Shown: positions 1 to 6,969, counted from the first letter of the stretch. The stretch is DNA of 10,878 nucleotides from Aliterella sp. RAGGC_92 (GCA_030826005.1 JAPJOW010000142.1:1-10878); one strand, 5' to 3'. Notes: generated from the letters alone by a model not told the origin. Program-made: numbers and translations.

Positions 1-970
1 GCTCAGTGAAGTAGAAGGAGCAGCTAGAGGAGACTTAACTGTAAGGGCGGAAGTTACGACAGGAGAAATTGGCACGGTCGCCGATTTTTTCAATGCGATC
101 GTAGAAAGTTTGCGAGAAATTGTTACTTCGGTAAAACAAGCTACAGATAAAGTAAATATTTCGATTAACGAAAATGAAGGGGCAATTCGTCAACTAGCAG
201 AAGAAGCAACTAAGCAAAATACAGAAATTGTCAGCACCCTTGACTCTGTTGAACAAATGAGCCAATCGATTCAATCGGTAGCTGATAGCGCCTCCCTTGC
301 CGCCCAAGTAGCCCGCGCTGCTTCAACGAGCGCCCAAGCGGGAGAAATAGCAATGGAACGCACGGTATTTAGCATTTTAAATTTGCGCGACACGATCGCC
401 CAAACTGCCAAAAAAGTCAAAAATCTAGGCGAAGCCTCCCAGCAAATATCTAAAGTTACAACTTTAATTAACCAAATTTCTTTGCAAACCAAAATACTCG
501 CTGTTAATGCCAGTATTGAAGCATCCCGTGCGGGAGAAGAAGGGAGAGGTTTTGCTGTTGTTGCGGAAGAAGTAGGGGAACTTGCAACCAAAGCCACTGG
601 AGCAACTAAAGAAATCGAGCAAGTGCTAGAAAATATCCAACAGCAAACTAGCGAAGTAGTCAGAGCTATGCAACTAGGTAGCACTCAGGTAAATGAAGGT
701 ACTCATTTAGTTGAAGATACTAAGCAAAGTTTAGGCGAAATATTAGAGGTATCGCGCAAAATTGATGAATTAGTCCAAGTAATTTCTCAATCAACCGTAT
801 CGCAAGCAAAAACTGCTCTAGCTGTTACCCAATTAATGAAAGAGCTTGCCATCAATTCTGAAGAAACGGCTTCTTCTTCGCGCCAGGTATCAAAGTCGCT
901 CAAACGCACGGTTGAAGTGGCGCAGCAGTTGCAAACATCTGTAGGTACATTTAAAGTCCGTAAAGATTAA
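1..970 (+). CDS. PilJ-like methyl-accepting chemotaxis protein, 3' part
   Basis: Membrane receptor that signals to a CheA/PilL-type kinase; in cyanobacteria such proteins control type IV pilus motility or phototaxis. The gene enters from the left edge: the frame starting at base 2 is open, so the TTG at 110 is not the true start. The first ~40 visible residues are the end of a HAMP domain (RGDLTVRAEV, then EIGTVADFFN). The rest is the cytoplasmic coiled-coil signalling domain, with its hairpin tip around bases 470-590 (SLQTKILAVNASIEASRAGE, then GRGFAVVAEEVGELA). The C-terminus ends in a PilJ-like TFKV, with no CheR-tethering pentapeptide. The tip has Lys in QTK where E. coli receptors have Asn (QTN). 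The stop overlaps the next ATG (TAATG), so the methyltransferase is probably translationally coupled. The sensory domain lies outside the window, so the ligand is unknown. Confidence 0.93.
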   Translation, partial: LSEVEGAARGDLTVRAEVTTGEIGTVADFFNAIVESLREIVTSVKQATDKVNISINENEGAIRQLAEEATKQNTEIVSTLDSVEQMSQSIQSVADSASLAAQVARAASTSAQAGEIAMERTVFSILNLRDTIAQTAKKVKNLGEASQQISKVTTLINQISLQTKILAVNASIEASRAGEEGRGFAVVAEEVGELATKATGATKEIEQVLENIQQQTSEVVRAMQLGSTQVNEGTHLVEDTKQSLGEILEVSRKIDELVQVISQSTVSQAKTALAVTQLMKELAINSEETASSSRQVSKSLKRTVEVAQQLQTSVGTFKVRKD

Positions 971-1638
971 TGGCTAATCAAACTTTAGGACTTGAAACGC
1001 AGCTTTATAACTACTTGCTTTCTGTTTCTTTGCGGGAAGTAGAAGTATTAGCGCAGTTGCGCCAAGCCACCGCCGCCAGTCAATCTATGGCGCAAATGCA
1101 AATTGCCCCGGAACAAGGGCAATTTATGGCGTTGCTCATTCAATTAATTGGCGCTAAGAAAACTTTAGATATTGGAGTGTTTACGGGTTATAGCGCGCTA
1201 GTAGTGGCGCTGGCGTTGCCCCAGGGCGGTAAAGTAGTAGCGTGTGAGGTCAACCAAGAATATGCAGAATTTGCCCGTCATTGGTGGCTTAAAGCAGGGG
1301 TAAACGATAAAATTGACCTGCATCTCGCCCCCGCTCAAGATACTTTGACTCAGTTAATAGTTAAGGGCGAAGTTAATACTTTTGATTTTGCCTTTATTGA
1401 CGCGGATAAAAGTAACTACGATACTTATTACGAGCAAGCTTTGCAATTAGTTCGTCCTGGCGGATTGATTGCAATTGATAATGTACTTTGGTCGGGACGA
1501 GTTGCGGACGATAGTATTCAAGATAATCGCACGGTAAAAATTCGCGATTTTAATCAAAAACTGCATGGAGACAAACGCATCAATCTTAGCTTAGTACCGA
1601 TCGCCGATGGTTTGACTTTAGCTAGGAAACTTCCTTAA
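970..1638 (+). CDS. Cation-dependent class I SAM O-methyltransferase (SynOMT/TrmR superfamily)
   Basis: Transfers methyl from S-adenosylmethionine to a hydroxyl, using a divalent metal. At 222 aa it has the usual size of the caffeoyl-CoA O-methyltransferase-like family. Motif I is LDIGVFTGYSAL (residues 66-77). The acidic loop after strand 2 is ACEVNQEY. The metal-binding Asp sits in FIDADK (Asp144), and the second pair, Asp170-Asn171, in AIDNVLWSG. The C-terminus PIADGLTLARK is typical. From memory it closely resembles the Synechocystis enzyme SynOMT (slr0095), which methylates o-dihydroxy phenolics in vitro. The Bacillus tRNA methyltransferase TrmR/YrrM belongs to the same superfamily and methylates 5-hydroxyuridine. 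The ATG overlaps the stop of the receptor gene by one base. The 3' end overlaps the convergent tRNA-hydroxylase gene by 17 bp. The family is secure; the natural substrate is not, and tRNA 5-hydroxyuridine is an attractive guess from context. Confidence 0.9.
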   Translation: MANQTLGLETQLYNYLLSVSLREVEVLAQLRQATAASQSMAQMQIAPEQGQFMALLIQLIGAKKTLDIGVFTGYSALVVALALPQGGKVVACEVNQEYAEFARHWWLKAGVNDKIDLHLAPAQDTLTQLIVKGEVNTFDFAFIDADKSNYDTYYEQALQLVRPGGLIAIDNVLWSGRVADDSIQDNRTVKIRDFNQKLHGDKRINLSLVPIADGLTLARKLP

Positions 1639-2437
1639 TAGTGCAGTGGGGACAGCTTATAGTTTCATTATCGAGCGATCGCGCGACGGGATTTCCGCAA
1701 CCACGACACAATTGATAACTTCCCGGTTGCAAACCGTGCTGCAATGCTACTCGTTCGTCAAATACAAAACATTCTCCTTGCCATAAACTTTCGGCTTCGG
1801 GGACTTCTTCTAAATATTTGAGGATGCCGCCTTTGAGATGATAAACTTCCTCAAACCCTTGAGATAACAGCAAAGAAGAAGCTTTTTCGCAGCGAATCCC
1901 ACCTGTGCAAAATAAAGCTACTTTTTTGTGCTTGGCGGGATCTAAATTTTGCTCAATGTATTTAGGGAACTGATTAAAAGAGCTAGTGTTGGGGTTTTGC
2001 GCTCCTTTAAATGTGCCAATATCTACTTCGTAGTCGTTGCGGGTATCAATCAGCGTCACTTCAGGATCGTTTATTAACGCATTCCATTGAGCGGGACTTA
2101 CATAAGTACCAACTTGCTGAAGTGGGTCTATTTCTGGCTTTCCGAGCGTGACAATTTCCCTTTTTAGGCGTACTTTCATCCGCTCAAAGGGTGGAGATTG
2201 AGCGGAGGACAATTTATACTCTAAGTCGCTTAAACGCGAGTCAGAACGCAAAAAAGATACAACCTCATCAATACTTGCTGAAGAAATACTTGCAATTGTG
2301 CCATTAATTCCTTCGGCTGCCAAAAGAATCGAGCCTTTAACTTCTTGGCTTTGACAATAAGCTAAAAGCGGTTGTTGCTTGTCTGCAAAATCTGGCAAAT
2401 GTACGAATTTATAAAAAGAGGCAACTAGATAAGTCAT
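1622..2437 (-). CDS. trhO: tRNA uridine(34) 5-hydroxylase, rhodanese family (TrhO/YceA)
   Basis: In E. coli, TrhO (YceA) uses oxygen to hydroxylate wobble uridine 34 of several tRNAs to 5-hydroxyuridine, the precursor of cmo5U or mo5U. The protein has the family layout: an N-terminal ferredoxin-like domain (YLVASFYKFVHL, then LLAAEGINGTIA), a rhodanese domain with LIDTRNDYEVDIGTF and the active-site loop FCTGGIRCEKAS, and a C-terminal part with two CxxC pairs (CRGC and CPHC). The catalytic Cys is residue 177 counted from the chosen start, and the second loop Cys is 183. I chose the ATG at 2437 because homologues begin just before the YLVASFYK segment. A GTG at 2482 would add 15 unlike residues, includes a HIP1 site and lies 4 bp from the divergent tRNA promoter. 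It is 271 aa long. It may also receive read-through from the iron-transport operon upstream on the same strand. Confidence 0.92.
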   Translation of the reverse strand: MTYLVASFYKFVHLPDFADKQQPLLAYCQSQEVKGSILLAAEGINGTIASISSASIDEVVSFLRSDSRLSDLEYKLSSAQSPPFERMKVRLKREIVTLGKPEIDPLQQVGTYVSPAQWNALINDPEVTLIDTRNDYEVDIGTFKGAQNPNTSSFNQFPKYIEQNLDPAKHKKVALFCTGGIRCEKASSLLLSQGFEEVYHLKGGILKYLEEVPEAESLWQGECFVFDERVALQHGLQPGSYQLCRGCGNPVARSLDNETISCPHCTIKEVS

Positions 2438-2485
2438 TTCTGAGCGCAAATTGATAGATGTCTGCAAAGGCGCGATCGCCACCTA

Positions 2486-2514
2486 TTGATTAAAAGATCG
2501 TTATCAACTATAAT
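2486..2514 (+). promoter_or_regulatory. Sigma-70-type promoter of tRNA-Ala
   Basis: The -35 box TTGATT (2486-2491) is followed after 17 bp by a perfect -10 box TATAAT (2509-2514). Transcription would begin near 2521, a few bases before the mature tRNA at 2528. The spacing and position are both as expected. The 5' region of trhO lies on the other strand of the same stretch, so the two transcription units share this divergent region. Confidence 0.8.
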
Positions 2515-2527
2515 ACAATTTCCTTAT

Positions 2528-2600
2528 GGGGGTTTAGCTCAGTTGGTAGAGCGCCTGCTTTGCAAGCAGGATGTCAGCGGTTCGAGTCCGCTAACCTCCA
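2528..2600 (+). tRNA. tRNA-Ala, anticodon TGC
   Basis: A complete 73-base cloverleaf. The acceptor stem is GGGGGTT (2528-2534) with AACCTCC (2593-2599), with one G-T pair. The D arm is GCTC/GAGC. The anticodon stem is CCTGC/GCAGG around loop TTTGCAA, with anticodon TGC at 2561-2563. The T arm is AGCGG/CCGCT around TTCGAGT. The discriminator is A2600. CCA is not encoded, since TTA follows, so it must be added enzymatically. U34 with a GC-rich reader of four-fold alanine codons is a known target class for 5-oxy-uridine modification. Only 4 bp separate its 3' end from the stop of the convergent small gene, which leaves no obvious room for a terminator. Confidence 0.97.
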
Positions 2601-2604
2601 TTAT

Positions 2605-3063
2605 TTAGTTATTATTTTGTTGTGTTAATTCACTAATCTTTGCTTCGGCGGCTTGGTAGGCAGCTAAATATTCTTTACCACCAAGCATAATTTCGCCGTA
2701 GTATTCGTAAGGCGTAGCGCCATAAATTGGTAAGGGGTCATCTTCGGGATAATCTTCCTTCGATTCGTCAACGATGGCTTTAAGCTGTTTAACTTTCACT
2801 GTTTGCGCCGGAAAATAGTGGAGATATTGAGCGTCTATATTTAAAGAAACAAACGTAGGATCGATAATTTGGTCTTCAAGTTCAATCCAGCCATATTCCA
2901 TCATTGAATAAGGCTCAACTCCCACAACTAAAAAGCCTTGCACGTATAAATAATTATTATCTAACAAAGCTGCTTGATAGGCATTGTCAAAGCATTTATT
3001 CGCCTTACTACCAATGCGTTCGGCGACTTCTGTAGAAAGATTTATGTTTAAAGATTTGCTCAT
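2605..3063 (-). CDS. Small protein with Cys / Trp / Asp-Pro-Thr pattern, last gene of iron-transport operon
   Basis: I do not recognise a named family. The 152-residue protein has no signal peptide and no membrane segment. It carries Cys24 in ANKCFDNAYQAA, then YVQGFLVV, then EYGWIELEDQIIDPT. This order (CxxN, then Y-x-x-G, then x-x-x-W-x-x-x and a DPT turn) resembles small papain/transglutaminase-like proteins of phages and bacteria, in which I recall His-Ala-Trp at the second motif. Here the equivalent residue is Tyr57, so the usual catalytic His seems missing; the only His is residue 82. The second half is acidic, with ESKEDYPEDDP. I preferred ATG at 3063 over TTG at 3069; neither has a clear ribosome site. 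It starts 10 bp after the ATPase gene on the same strand, so it is probably co-transcribed with the iron transporter. Confidence 0.75.
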   Translation of the reverse strand: MSKSLNINLSTEVAERIGSKANKCFDNAYQAALLDNNYLYVQGFLVVGVEPYSMMEYGWIELEDQIIDPTFVSLNIDAQYLHYFPAQTVKVKQLKAIVDESKEDYPEDDPLPIYGATPYEYYGEIMLGGKEYLAAYQAAEAKISELTQQNNN

Positions 3064-3073
3064 GGGCAAGCAG

Positions 3074-4087
3074 TTAAGCGGGAAATATTTTTATTGTACT
3101 TGCTACATTTAACTTTACTTTTGCGCCTACAGGTAATACTTGGCTAATAGCTGTGCGGGCGTGTAGTTCTTTACCCGAAGGTGTAAGCAGACAATAGCGA
3201 TACTCTCTCCCTAAAAAGCGCCGATTATGAATTACCGCCGCCGCCTCCGATTCTGTCGGTTCTATTAGCAAATCTTCTTCGCGAATCATTATATCTGCTT
3301 GTTTTTCTCCTGTATCCGCCGCCGCAAAACAGCCAACTTCTGTCGCCCACAATTCTCCTTGACGCAAAGCTGGCAGGAAATTAGCCCCAGTGACAAACTC
3401 CGCCACAAAGCGAGAAGCAGGCTGCGTGTAAACTTCTTGGGGCGTACCTATTTGTTCTAGCTTACCTTTACTCATGACCGCTACAAGATCCGCGATCGCT
3501 AAAGCTTCTTCTTGGTCGTGAGTCACAAACACCGCCGATGTTCCCGTTGCTTTGAGAATATCTCTAATTTCTTCGCGCAACCGCCGCCGTACCTGTACGT
3601 CCAAATTACTCAAAGGTTCGTCCAATAGCACTAATTGCGGCTGAGGTGCTAAAGCACGAGCAAGCGCTACTCTTTGCTGCTGTCCTCCCGATAATTGATA
3701 AGGATAGCGTTGCTCTAGCCCAGTTAACCCTACTAATTCAATCAACCGTCTGGCGGCATCTTTTCTTTTTTTCAATCCAAATGCCACATTTTCCACCACT
3801 GTTAAATGAGGAAACAAAGCATAATCTTGAAACACCATGCCTAAATGACGCTTTTCTGGCGGAATCCAAGAGTTTTCGCTTACAACTTTGCGCCCAGCAA
3901 TTTCAATGCTTCCCGTTTGTGGATGCTCGAATCCAGCAATTAAACGCAGTAAAGTTGTTTTCCCACAACCAGAAGAACCAAGTAAAGCTAGTATTCCTTG
4001 GGATAAGTTCAAACTTACATTGGCAACTGCTTGACTTTCACCAAACGACTTGCTAACGTTATCAAGCCTTAAAATCTCGCTCTCCAT
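3074..4087 (-). CDS. futC: Iron(III) ABC transporter, ATP-binding subunit (FutC/FbpC type)
   Basis: Cytoplasmic ATPase that powers ferric-iron import through the adjacent permease. The 337-residue protein has every motif of the nucleotide-binding domain: Walker A GSSGCGKT (37-44), Q-loop Gln87, signature LSGGQ (132-136), Walker B LVLLDEP (152-158), D-loop SNLD (160-163) and switch His190 in VFVTHDQEEA. Residues ~235-337 form the extra C-terminal TOBE-like domain found in the Fbp/Pot/MalK group of importers. It starts with ATG, with an AGGA about 13 bases upstream. It lies 15 bp after the permease gene and 10 bp before the small Cys protein. Spermidine, sulfate and molybdate transporters share this ATPase fold; the iron call rests on the binding protein encoded two genes upstream. 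Confidence 0.92.
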   Translation of the reverse strand: MESEILRLDNVSKSFGESQAVANVSLNLSQGILALLGSSGCGKTTLLRLIAGFEHPQTGSIEIAGRKVVSENSWIPPEKRHLGMVFQDYALFPHLTVVENVAFGLKKRKDAARRLIELVGLTGLEQRYPYQLSGGQQQRVALARALAPQPQLVLLDEPLSNLDVQVRRRLREEIRDILKATGTSAVFVTHDQEEALAIADLVAVMSKGKLEQIGTPQEVYTQPASRFVAEFVTGANFLPALRQGELWATEVGCFAAADTGEKQADIMIREEDLLIEPTESEAAAVIHNRRFLGREYRYCLLTPSGKELHARTAISQVLPVGAKVKLNVASTIKIFPA

Positions 4088-4102
4088 AACTTTTTTTACA
4101 TC

Positions 4103-5710
4103 CTATCTTTGGCTTATTTTTTGCTCGTGCAACAATACAGGCAAAGTTGAACCCATAGAAACGATTAGCATCGCCAAAGAACCCACCGCCGCATCGCTAA
4201 ATGAAACATTTTCTGTCGCTTTCCAAATCTCTGTTGCCAATGTATCAAAGCCAATCGGGGCTAAAAGCAAGGTGGCGGGCAATTCTTTAATCGCTGTCAA
4301 AAATACCAAAACCGCCCCGTTCAAAACTCCAGGACGCACCAAGGGAAAGGTAATTTCTCTCAAGGTTTGCCAAGGAGTGCGCCCTAGTAGCCGCGCTGAT
4401 TCTTCTAACTGTGGATGCAACTGCAATAGCGAACTTCTTATTGTGCCTACCGATTGGGGCAAAAATAGCACTAAATAAGCAAACACCAGCATCGGCAAAG
4501 TTTGGTACAACCAAGGCAAATATTGCGAACCTAAAAATACTAAGGATATGGCTACAACAATTCCCGGTAAACCAAACCCAATATAACTACACCGCTCAAT
4601 TGCTGTAGTTAAGCTACTGGGAAATCGTACTGCTAAAATTGTGACGGGCAAAGCGCAAATTGTCGCCATTACCGCCGTAAACCCAGAAGCTGCAATCGAA
4701 TTAAGCGCTGGCTGGACGACTTCTTGCCAAGAAGCCGTACCATACGCCTCATTGCTACTTGTCAATCCTCGCCACAACCAAAACAGCGTTACCCCCACAG
4801 GTAAAACTAGACTTAAACTAACGACGATCGCGCAAAATAATAAAGCAACTATTTTAGTTGCGCCAAGTTTGACTATTACTGGCGGACGTACAATTGCCGA
4901 GTTACGACTGTAATAAGCAGCGCGCGATCGCACTTTATACTCTAACCACAAAATCCCCAGCACCAAAGCCACCAATAACAACGCCAACGCCGCCGCTTGG
5001 TTGCGATTGAAACTTGACTTGTATTGCAAAAAAATTACCCGCGTAAACGCATCAAAGCGCATTAACGAGGGCGTACCAAAATCCCTTAACGCATACAAAG
5101 CTACTAGCAATCCGCCAGCAATTAAAGATGGACGTAATTGGGGTAACAACACCCGAAAAAATGTCTTTACTTGGTTTAAACCTAAACTCCGCCCCGCTTC
5201 TACGGTTGCCGGATCGATTAACATCAACCCCGCCCGGACGCTGAGAAGCATATAAGGATAAGTAAATAGCGTCAGCGCTAAAATTGTCCCAAACCAGCCG
5301 TAAATTTCTGGTAACTCCTTCACACCCAAAGGTTCTAACCATAGCTGCAATAAGCTACCTCTTGGCCCAAAAGCAGCAATTAAGGCAAAACTACCTACAT
5401 AGCTAGGTACAGCTAGAGGTAAAGTAGTCGCAACTAGCCAAAACTTGCGCCAGGGTAAATCGGTTTGTAAAGTCAAAAAAGCCAAAGGTACGGCAATTAA
5501 AGCGCTACATAAAGTAACCAAAGCTGCCATACCCGCACTATTGAGCAATACTGTTAAAGTGCGCGGGCGAGATAATAGAGCAATGAGCTTTTCTGTACCT
5601 ACACCCGCCGTCCTAATGACAAGATAAATCAAAGGCAAAGCGATCGCTATAGCGGTAATTGCCGCTACAGCGATTAAAAATAACGGCGGACGTGAAGCCT
5701 TACGCCTCAA
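4103..5710 (-). CDS. futB: Iron(III) ABC transporter, fused two-domain permease (FutB/FbpB type)
   Basis: Inner-membrane channel for ferric iron. The 535-residue protein is a tandem duplication of the binding-protein-dependent permease domain, with about twelve hydrophobic segments. There are two cytoplasmic EAA loops that dock the ATPase: one at residues 171-190 (EAGRSLGLNQ, then FFRVLLP) and one at 437-456 (EESARLLGRTPW, then ITFPLV). One polypeptide thus supplies both channel halves, as usual for FbpB/FutB. The first plausible start is TTG at 5710, which overlaps the stop of the binding-protein gene in TTGA. An AGGGG lies 5 bases upstream. The next Met is residue 61, inside the first domain, so the TTG is needed. 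The protein is intact. Alternatives such as a thiamine permease (ThiP) have the same architecture; operon context favours iron. Confidence 0.92.
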   Translation of the reverse strand: MRRKASRPPLFLIAVAAITAIAIALPLIYLVIRTAGVGTEKLIALLSRPRTLTVLLNSAGMAALVTLCSALIAVPLAFLTLQTDLPWRKFWLVATTLPLAVPSYVGSFALIAAFGPRGSLLQLWLEPLGVKELPEIYGWFGTILALTLFTYPYMLLSVRAGLMLIDPATVEAGRSLGLNQVKTFFRVLLPQLRPSLIAGGLLVALYALRDFGTPSLMRFDAFTRVIFLQYKSSFNRNQAAALALLLVALVLGILWLEYKVRSRAAYYSRNSAIVRPPVIVKLGATKIVALLFCAIVVSLSLVLPVGVTLFWLWRGLTSSNEAYGTASWQEVVQPALNSIAASGFTAVMATICALPVTILAVRFPSSLTTAIERCSYIGFGLPGIVVAISLVFLGSQYLPWLYQTLPMLVFAYLVLFLPQSVGTIRSSLLQLHPQLEESARLLGRTPWQTLREITFPLVRPGVLNGAVLVFLTAIKELPATLLLAPIGFDTLATEIWKATENVSFSDAAVGSLAMLIVSMGSTLPVLLHEQKISQR

Positions 5711-6720
5711 AGTACCCCTGCTTCTTGAAGTAAAGCTAAAGTTCCTTGCAAGTCAGACAAGTTACTTAAATCAATCTTTGGTGGCTTTAGCTGATTGAGG
5801 GGAATTTGTTTTTGCGATGCTTGAATGCCTTTTACTAAAGGATATTCGTTAGTTTCTTGGGCAAAATAAGCTTGGGCTTTGGGAGTTAGCATATAAGCCA
5901 AAAACTTGTCCGCATCGCTCTTTTGATCGGTGCTATTTAATACCGCTAAACCTGCCACATTCACCATCGCCCCAGCGTCTCGGCGGGTATAGTGATGAGC
6001 AACAGGAAAATTAGCGTTATCTTTGGTAAACCGATATAAATAGTAGTTATTTACCAATCCTAAAGAGACTTCGCCTTTGCCTACCGCTTCTACAATCGCG
6101 GCATTTTTGGCATAATCTTTAGTACCGTTGGCTTTCATTGCTTTTAACCATGCTAAGGTTTTTTGGTCGCCTTCTAGCAAGCGCATGGCAGTAACAAAGG
6201 ACTGGAAAGAACCATTAGAAGGGGCCCAACCTACTTTATTGCGCCATTTGGGATTAGTTAGTTGCGCTACCGAGGTAGGTAATTCGCTGGCTTTAACTAG
6301 CTTTGTATTGTAATCAATTACCCGCGCTCGTCCTGAAATACCGATCCATTGTCCCGCCGATGAGCGAAACTGTGGCTCTACTTTGTTCAGTAACGTATTA
6401 GCAATAGGTAAAGTGCGCTTTTCTTTGGCTAAAGCCCCTAAAGCGCCCGCATCTTGAGCAAAAAATACATCGGCGCGGCTGTTCTTGCCTTCTTCGAGTA
6501 ATGCGATCGCAAGTTCTGCTGTATCGCCATATCTTACTTCAATATCTATTCCTAAATCTTTTTCGGCTCTGGCAATTAAGGGCGCAATTAATTTTTCTTC
6601 CCTACCAGAGTAAATAGTCAGCGTTTTTTGTTGTGCTGCCTTGCTACTAAAAGCTATGCCCCCACTTACAAGTATCGCCGCTACAAGAGCAGAAATTTTT
6701 CCAAGCGAACTTTTTACCAA
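5707..6720 (-). CDS. futA: Periplasmic iron(III)-binding protein (FutA/FbpA family)
   Basis: Captures ferric iron in the periplasm and delivers it to the permease. I chose the TTG at 6720 because a strong GAGGA lies 7 bases before it; the next upstream starts (ATG 6750, TTG 6762) have no such site and add an odd charged extension. The 337-residue product then begins MVKSSLGKI followed by a hydrophobic stretch and SSKAAQQ, a good Sec signal peptide; no twin arginine is seen. The mature part follows FbpA: LTIYSGRE, VRYGDTAELA, ADVFFAQDAGALGA, ISGRARV, PSNGSFQSFV and VNNYYLYRF. Tyr226-Tyr227 match the two iron-binding tyrosines of Neisseria FbpA (195/196). FbpA ligands His9 and Glu57 are replaced by Glu41 and Gln89. 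Its stop overlaps the permease start, so the genes are coupled. Confidence 0.92.
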   Translation of the reverse strand: MVKSSLGKISALVAAILVSGGIAFSSKAAQQKTLTIYSGREEKLIAPLIARAEKDLGIDIEVRYGDTAELAIALLEEGKNSRADVFFAQDAGALGALAKEKRTLPIANTLLNKVEPQFRSSAGQWIGISGRARVIDYNTKLVKASELPTSVAQLTNPKWRNKVGWAPSNGSFQSFVTAMRLLEGDQKTLAWLKAMKANGTKDYAKNAAIVEAVGKGEVSLGLVNNYYLYRFTKDNANFPVAHHYTRRDAGAMVNVAGLAVLNSTDQKSDADKFLAYMLTPKAQAYFAQETNEYPLVKGIQASQKQIPLNQLKPPKIDLSNLSDLQGTLALLQEAGVL

Positions 6721-6727
6721 CTTTTTG

Positions 6728-6732
6728 TCCTC
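6728..6732 (-). promoter_or_regulatory. Ribosome binding site deciding the futA TTG start
   Basis: On the minus strand the sequence reads GAGGA, then seven bases, then TTG at 6720. This is one of the best Shine-Dalgarno matches in the window. It lies downstream of the ATG at 6750, so it would be inside the coding region if that ATG were used. It therefore favours the TTG start and the shorter signal peptide. Confidence 0.7.
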
Positions 6733-6912
6733 ATAAATGTAACTAACCATCTTGCCAAACAAAAGTCTGGCTCAGGAATCCTTGCCACCAACTTTTTTAG
6801 ACAGACATTAGCTTTGCTTTAAAAAAAATACCATCAATTAGACTACTTATTTAAGAAACTTTTGCAAGCTACTTTACCAAAAAAATAAAACAAAAGACGC
6901 TTAAACGTTATG

Positions 6913-6929
6913 CTTATAAGCCTTATAAG
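6913..6929. repeat. 17-bp palindrome made of two CTTATAAG units
   Basis: CTTATAAG at 6913-6920 and again at 6922-6929, separated by one C. Each unit is itself a perfect palindrome, and the whole is a perfect inverted repeat around the central base. Such a doubled symmetric site in a divergent promoter region is a candidate operator. TATAAG could also act as a weak -10 box on either strand. No regulator is identified. Confidence 0.5.
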
Positions 6930-6944
6930 ATTTTTTAACTTAAA

Positions 6945-6969
6945 ATTATTGCAAATGATTATGACTAAG
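6945..6969. promoter_or_regulatory. Candidate Fur box
   Basis: Two overlapping 19-base windows, 6945-6963 and 6951-6969, each match 12 of 19 positions of the classical Fur consensus GATAATGATAATCATTATC. They are offset by 6 bp, which is the hexamer spacing expected for Fur arrays. The second reaches 13/19 when read on the minus strand. The site falls between the -35 and -10 boxes of the TonB-like gene promoter, a normal place for repression under iron sufficiency. It is AT-rich DNA, so chance similarity is possible. Confidence 0.45.

Noticed and set aside
271..684. Open reading frame on the minus strand inside the receptor gene
   Set aside because: It lies fully antisense to a clear coiled-coil signalling domain and resembles no family; it is a shadow of the real frame.
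2438..2482. GTG start for trhO at 2482
   Set aside because: The extra 15 residues do not look like the family, contain a HIP1 site, and the start would lie 4 bp from the tRNA -35 box.
3646..4913. Several plus-strand open frames inside futC and futB
   Set aside because: They are antisense to genes with complete ABC-transporter motifs and have no ribosome sites or recognisable domains.
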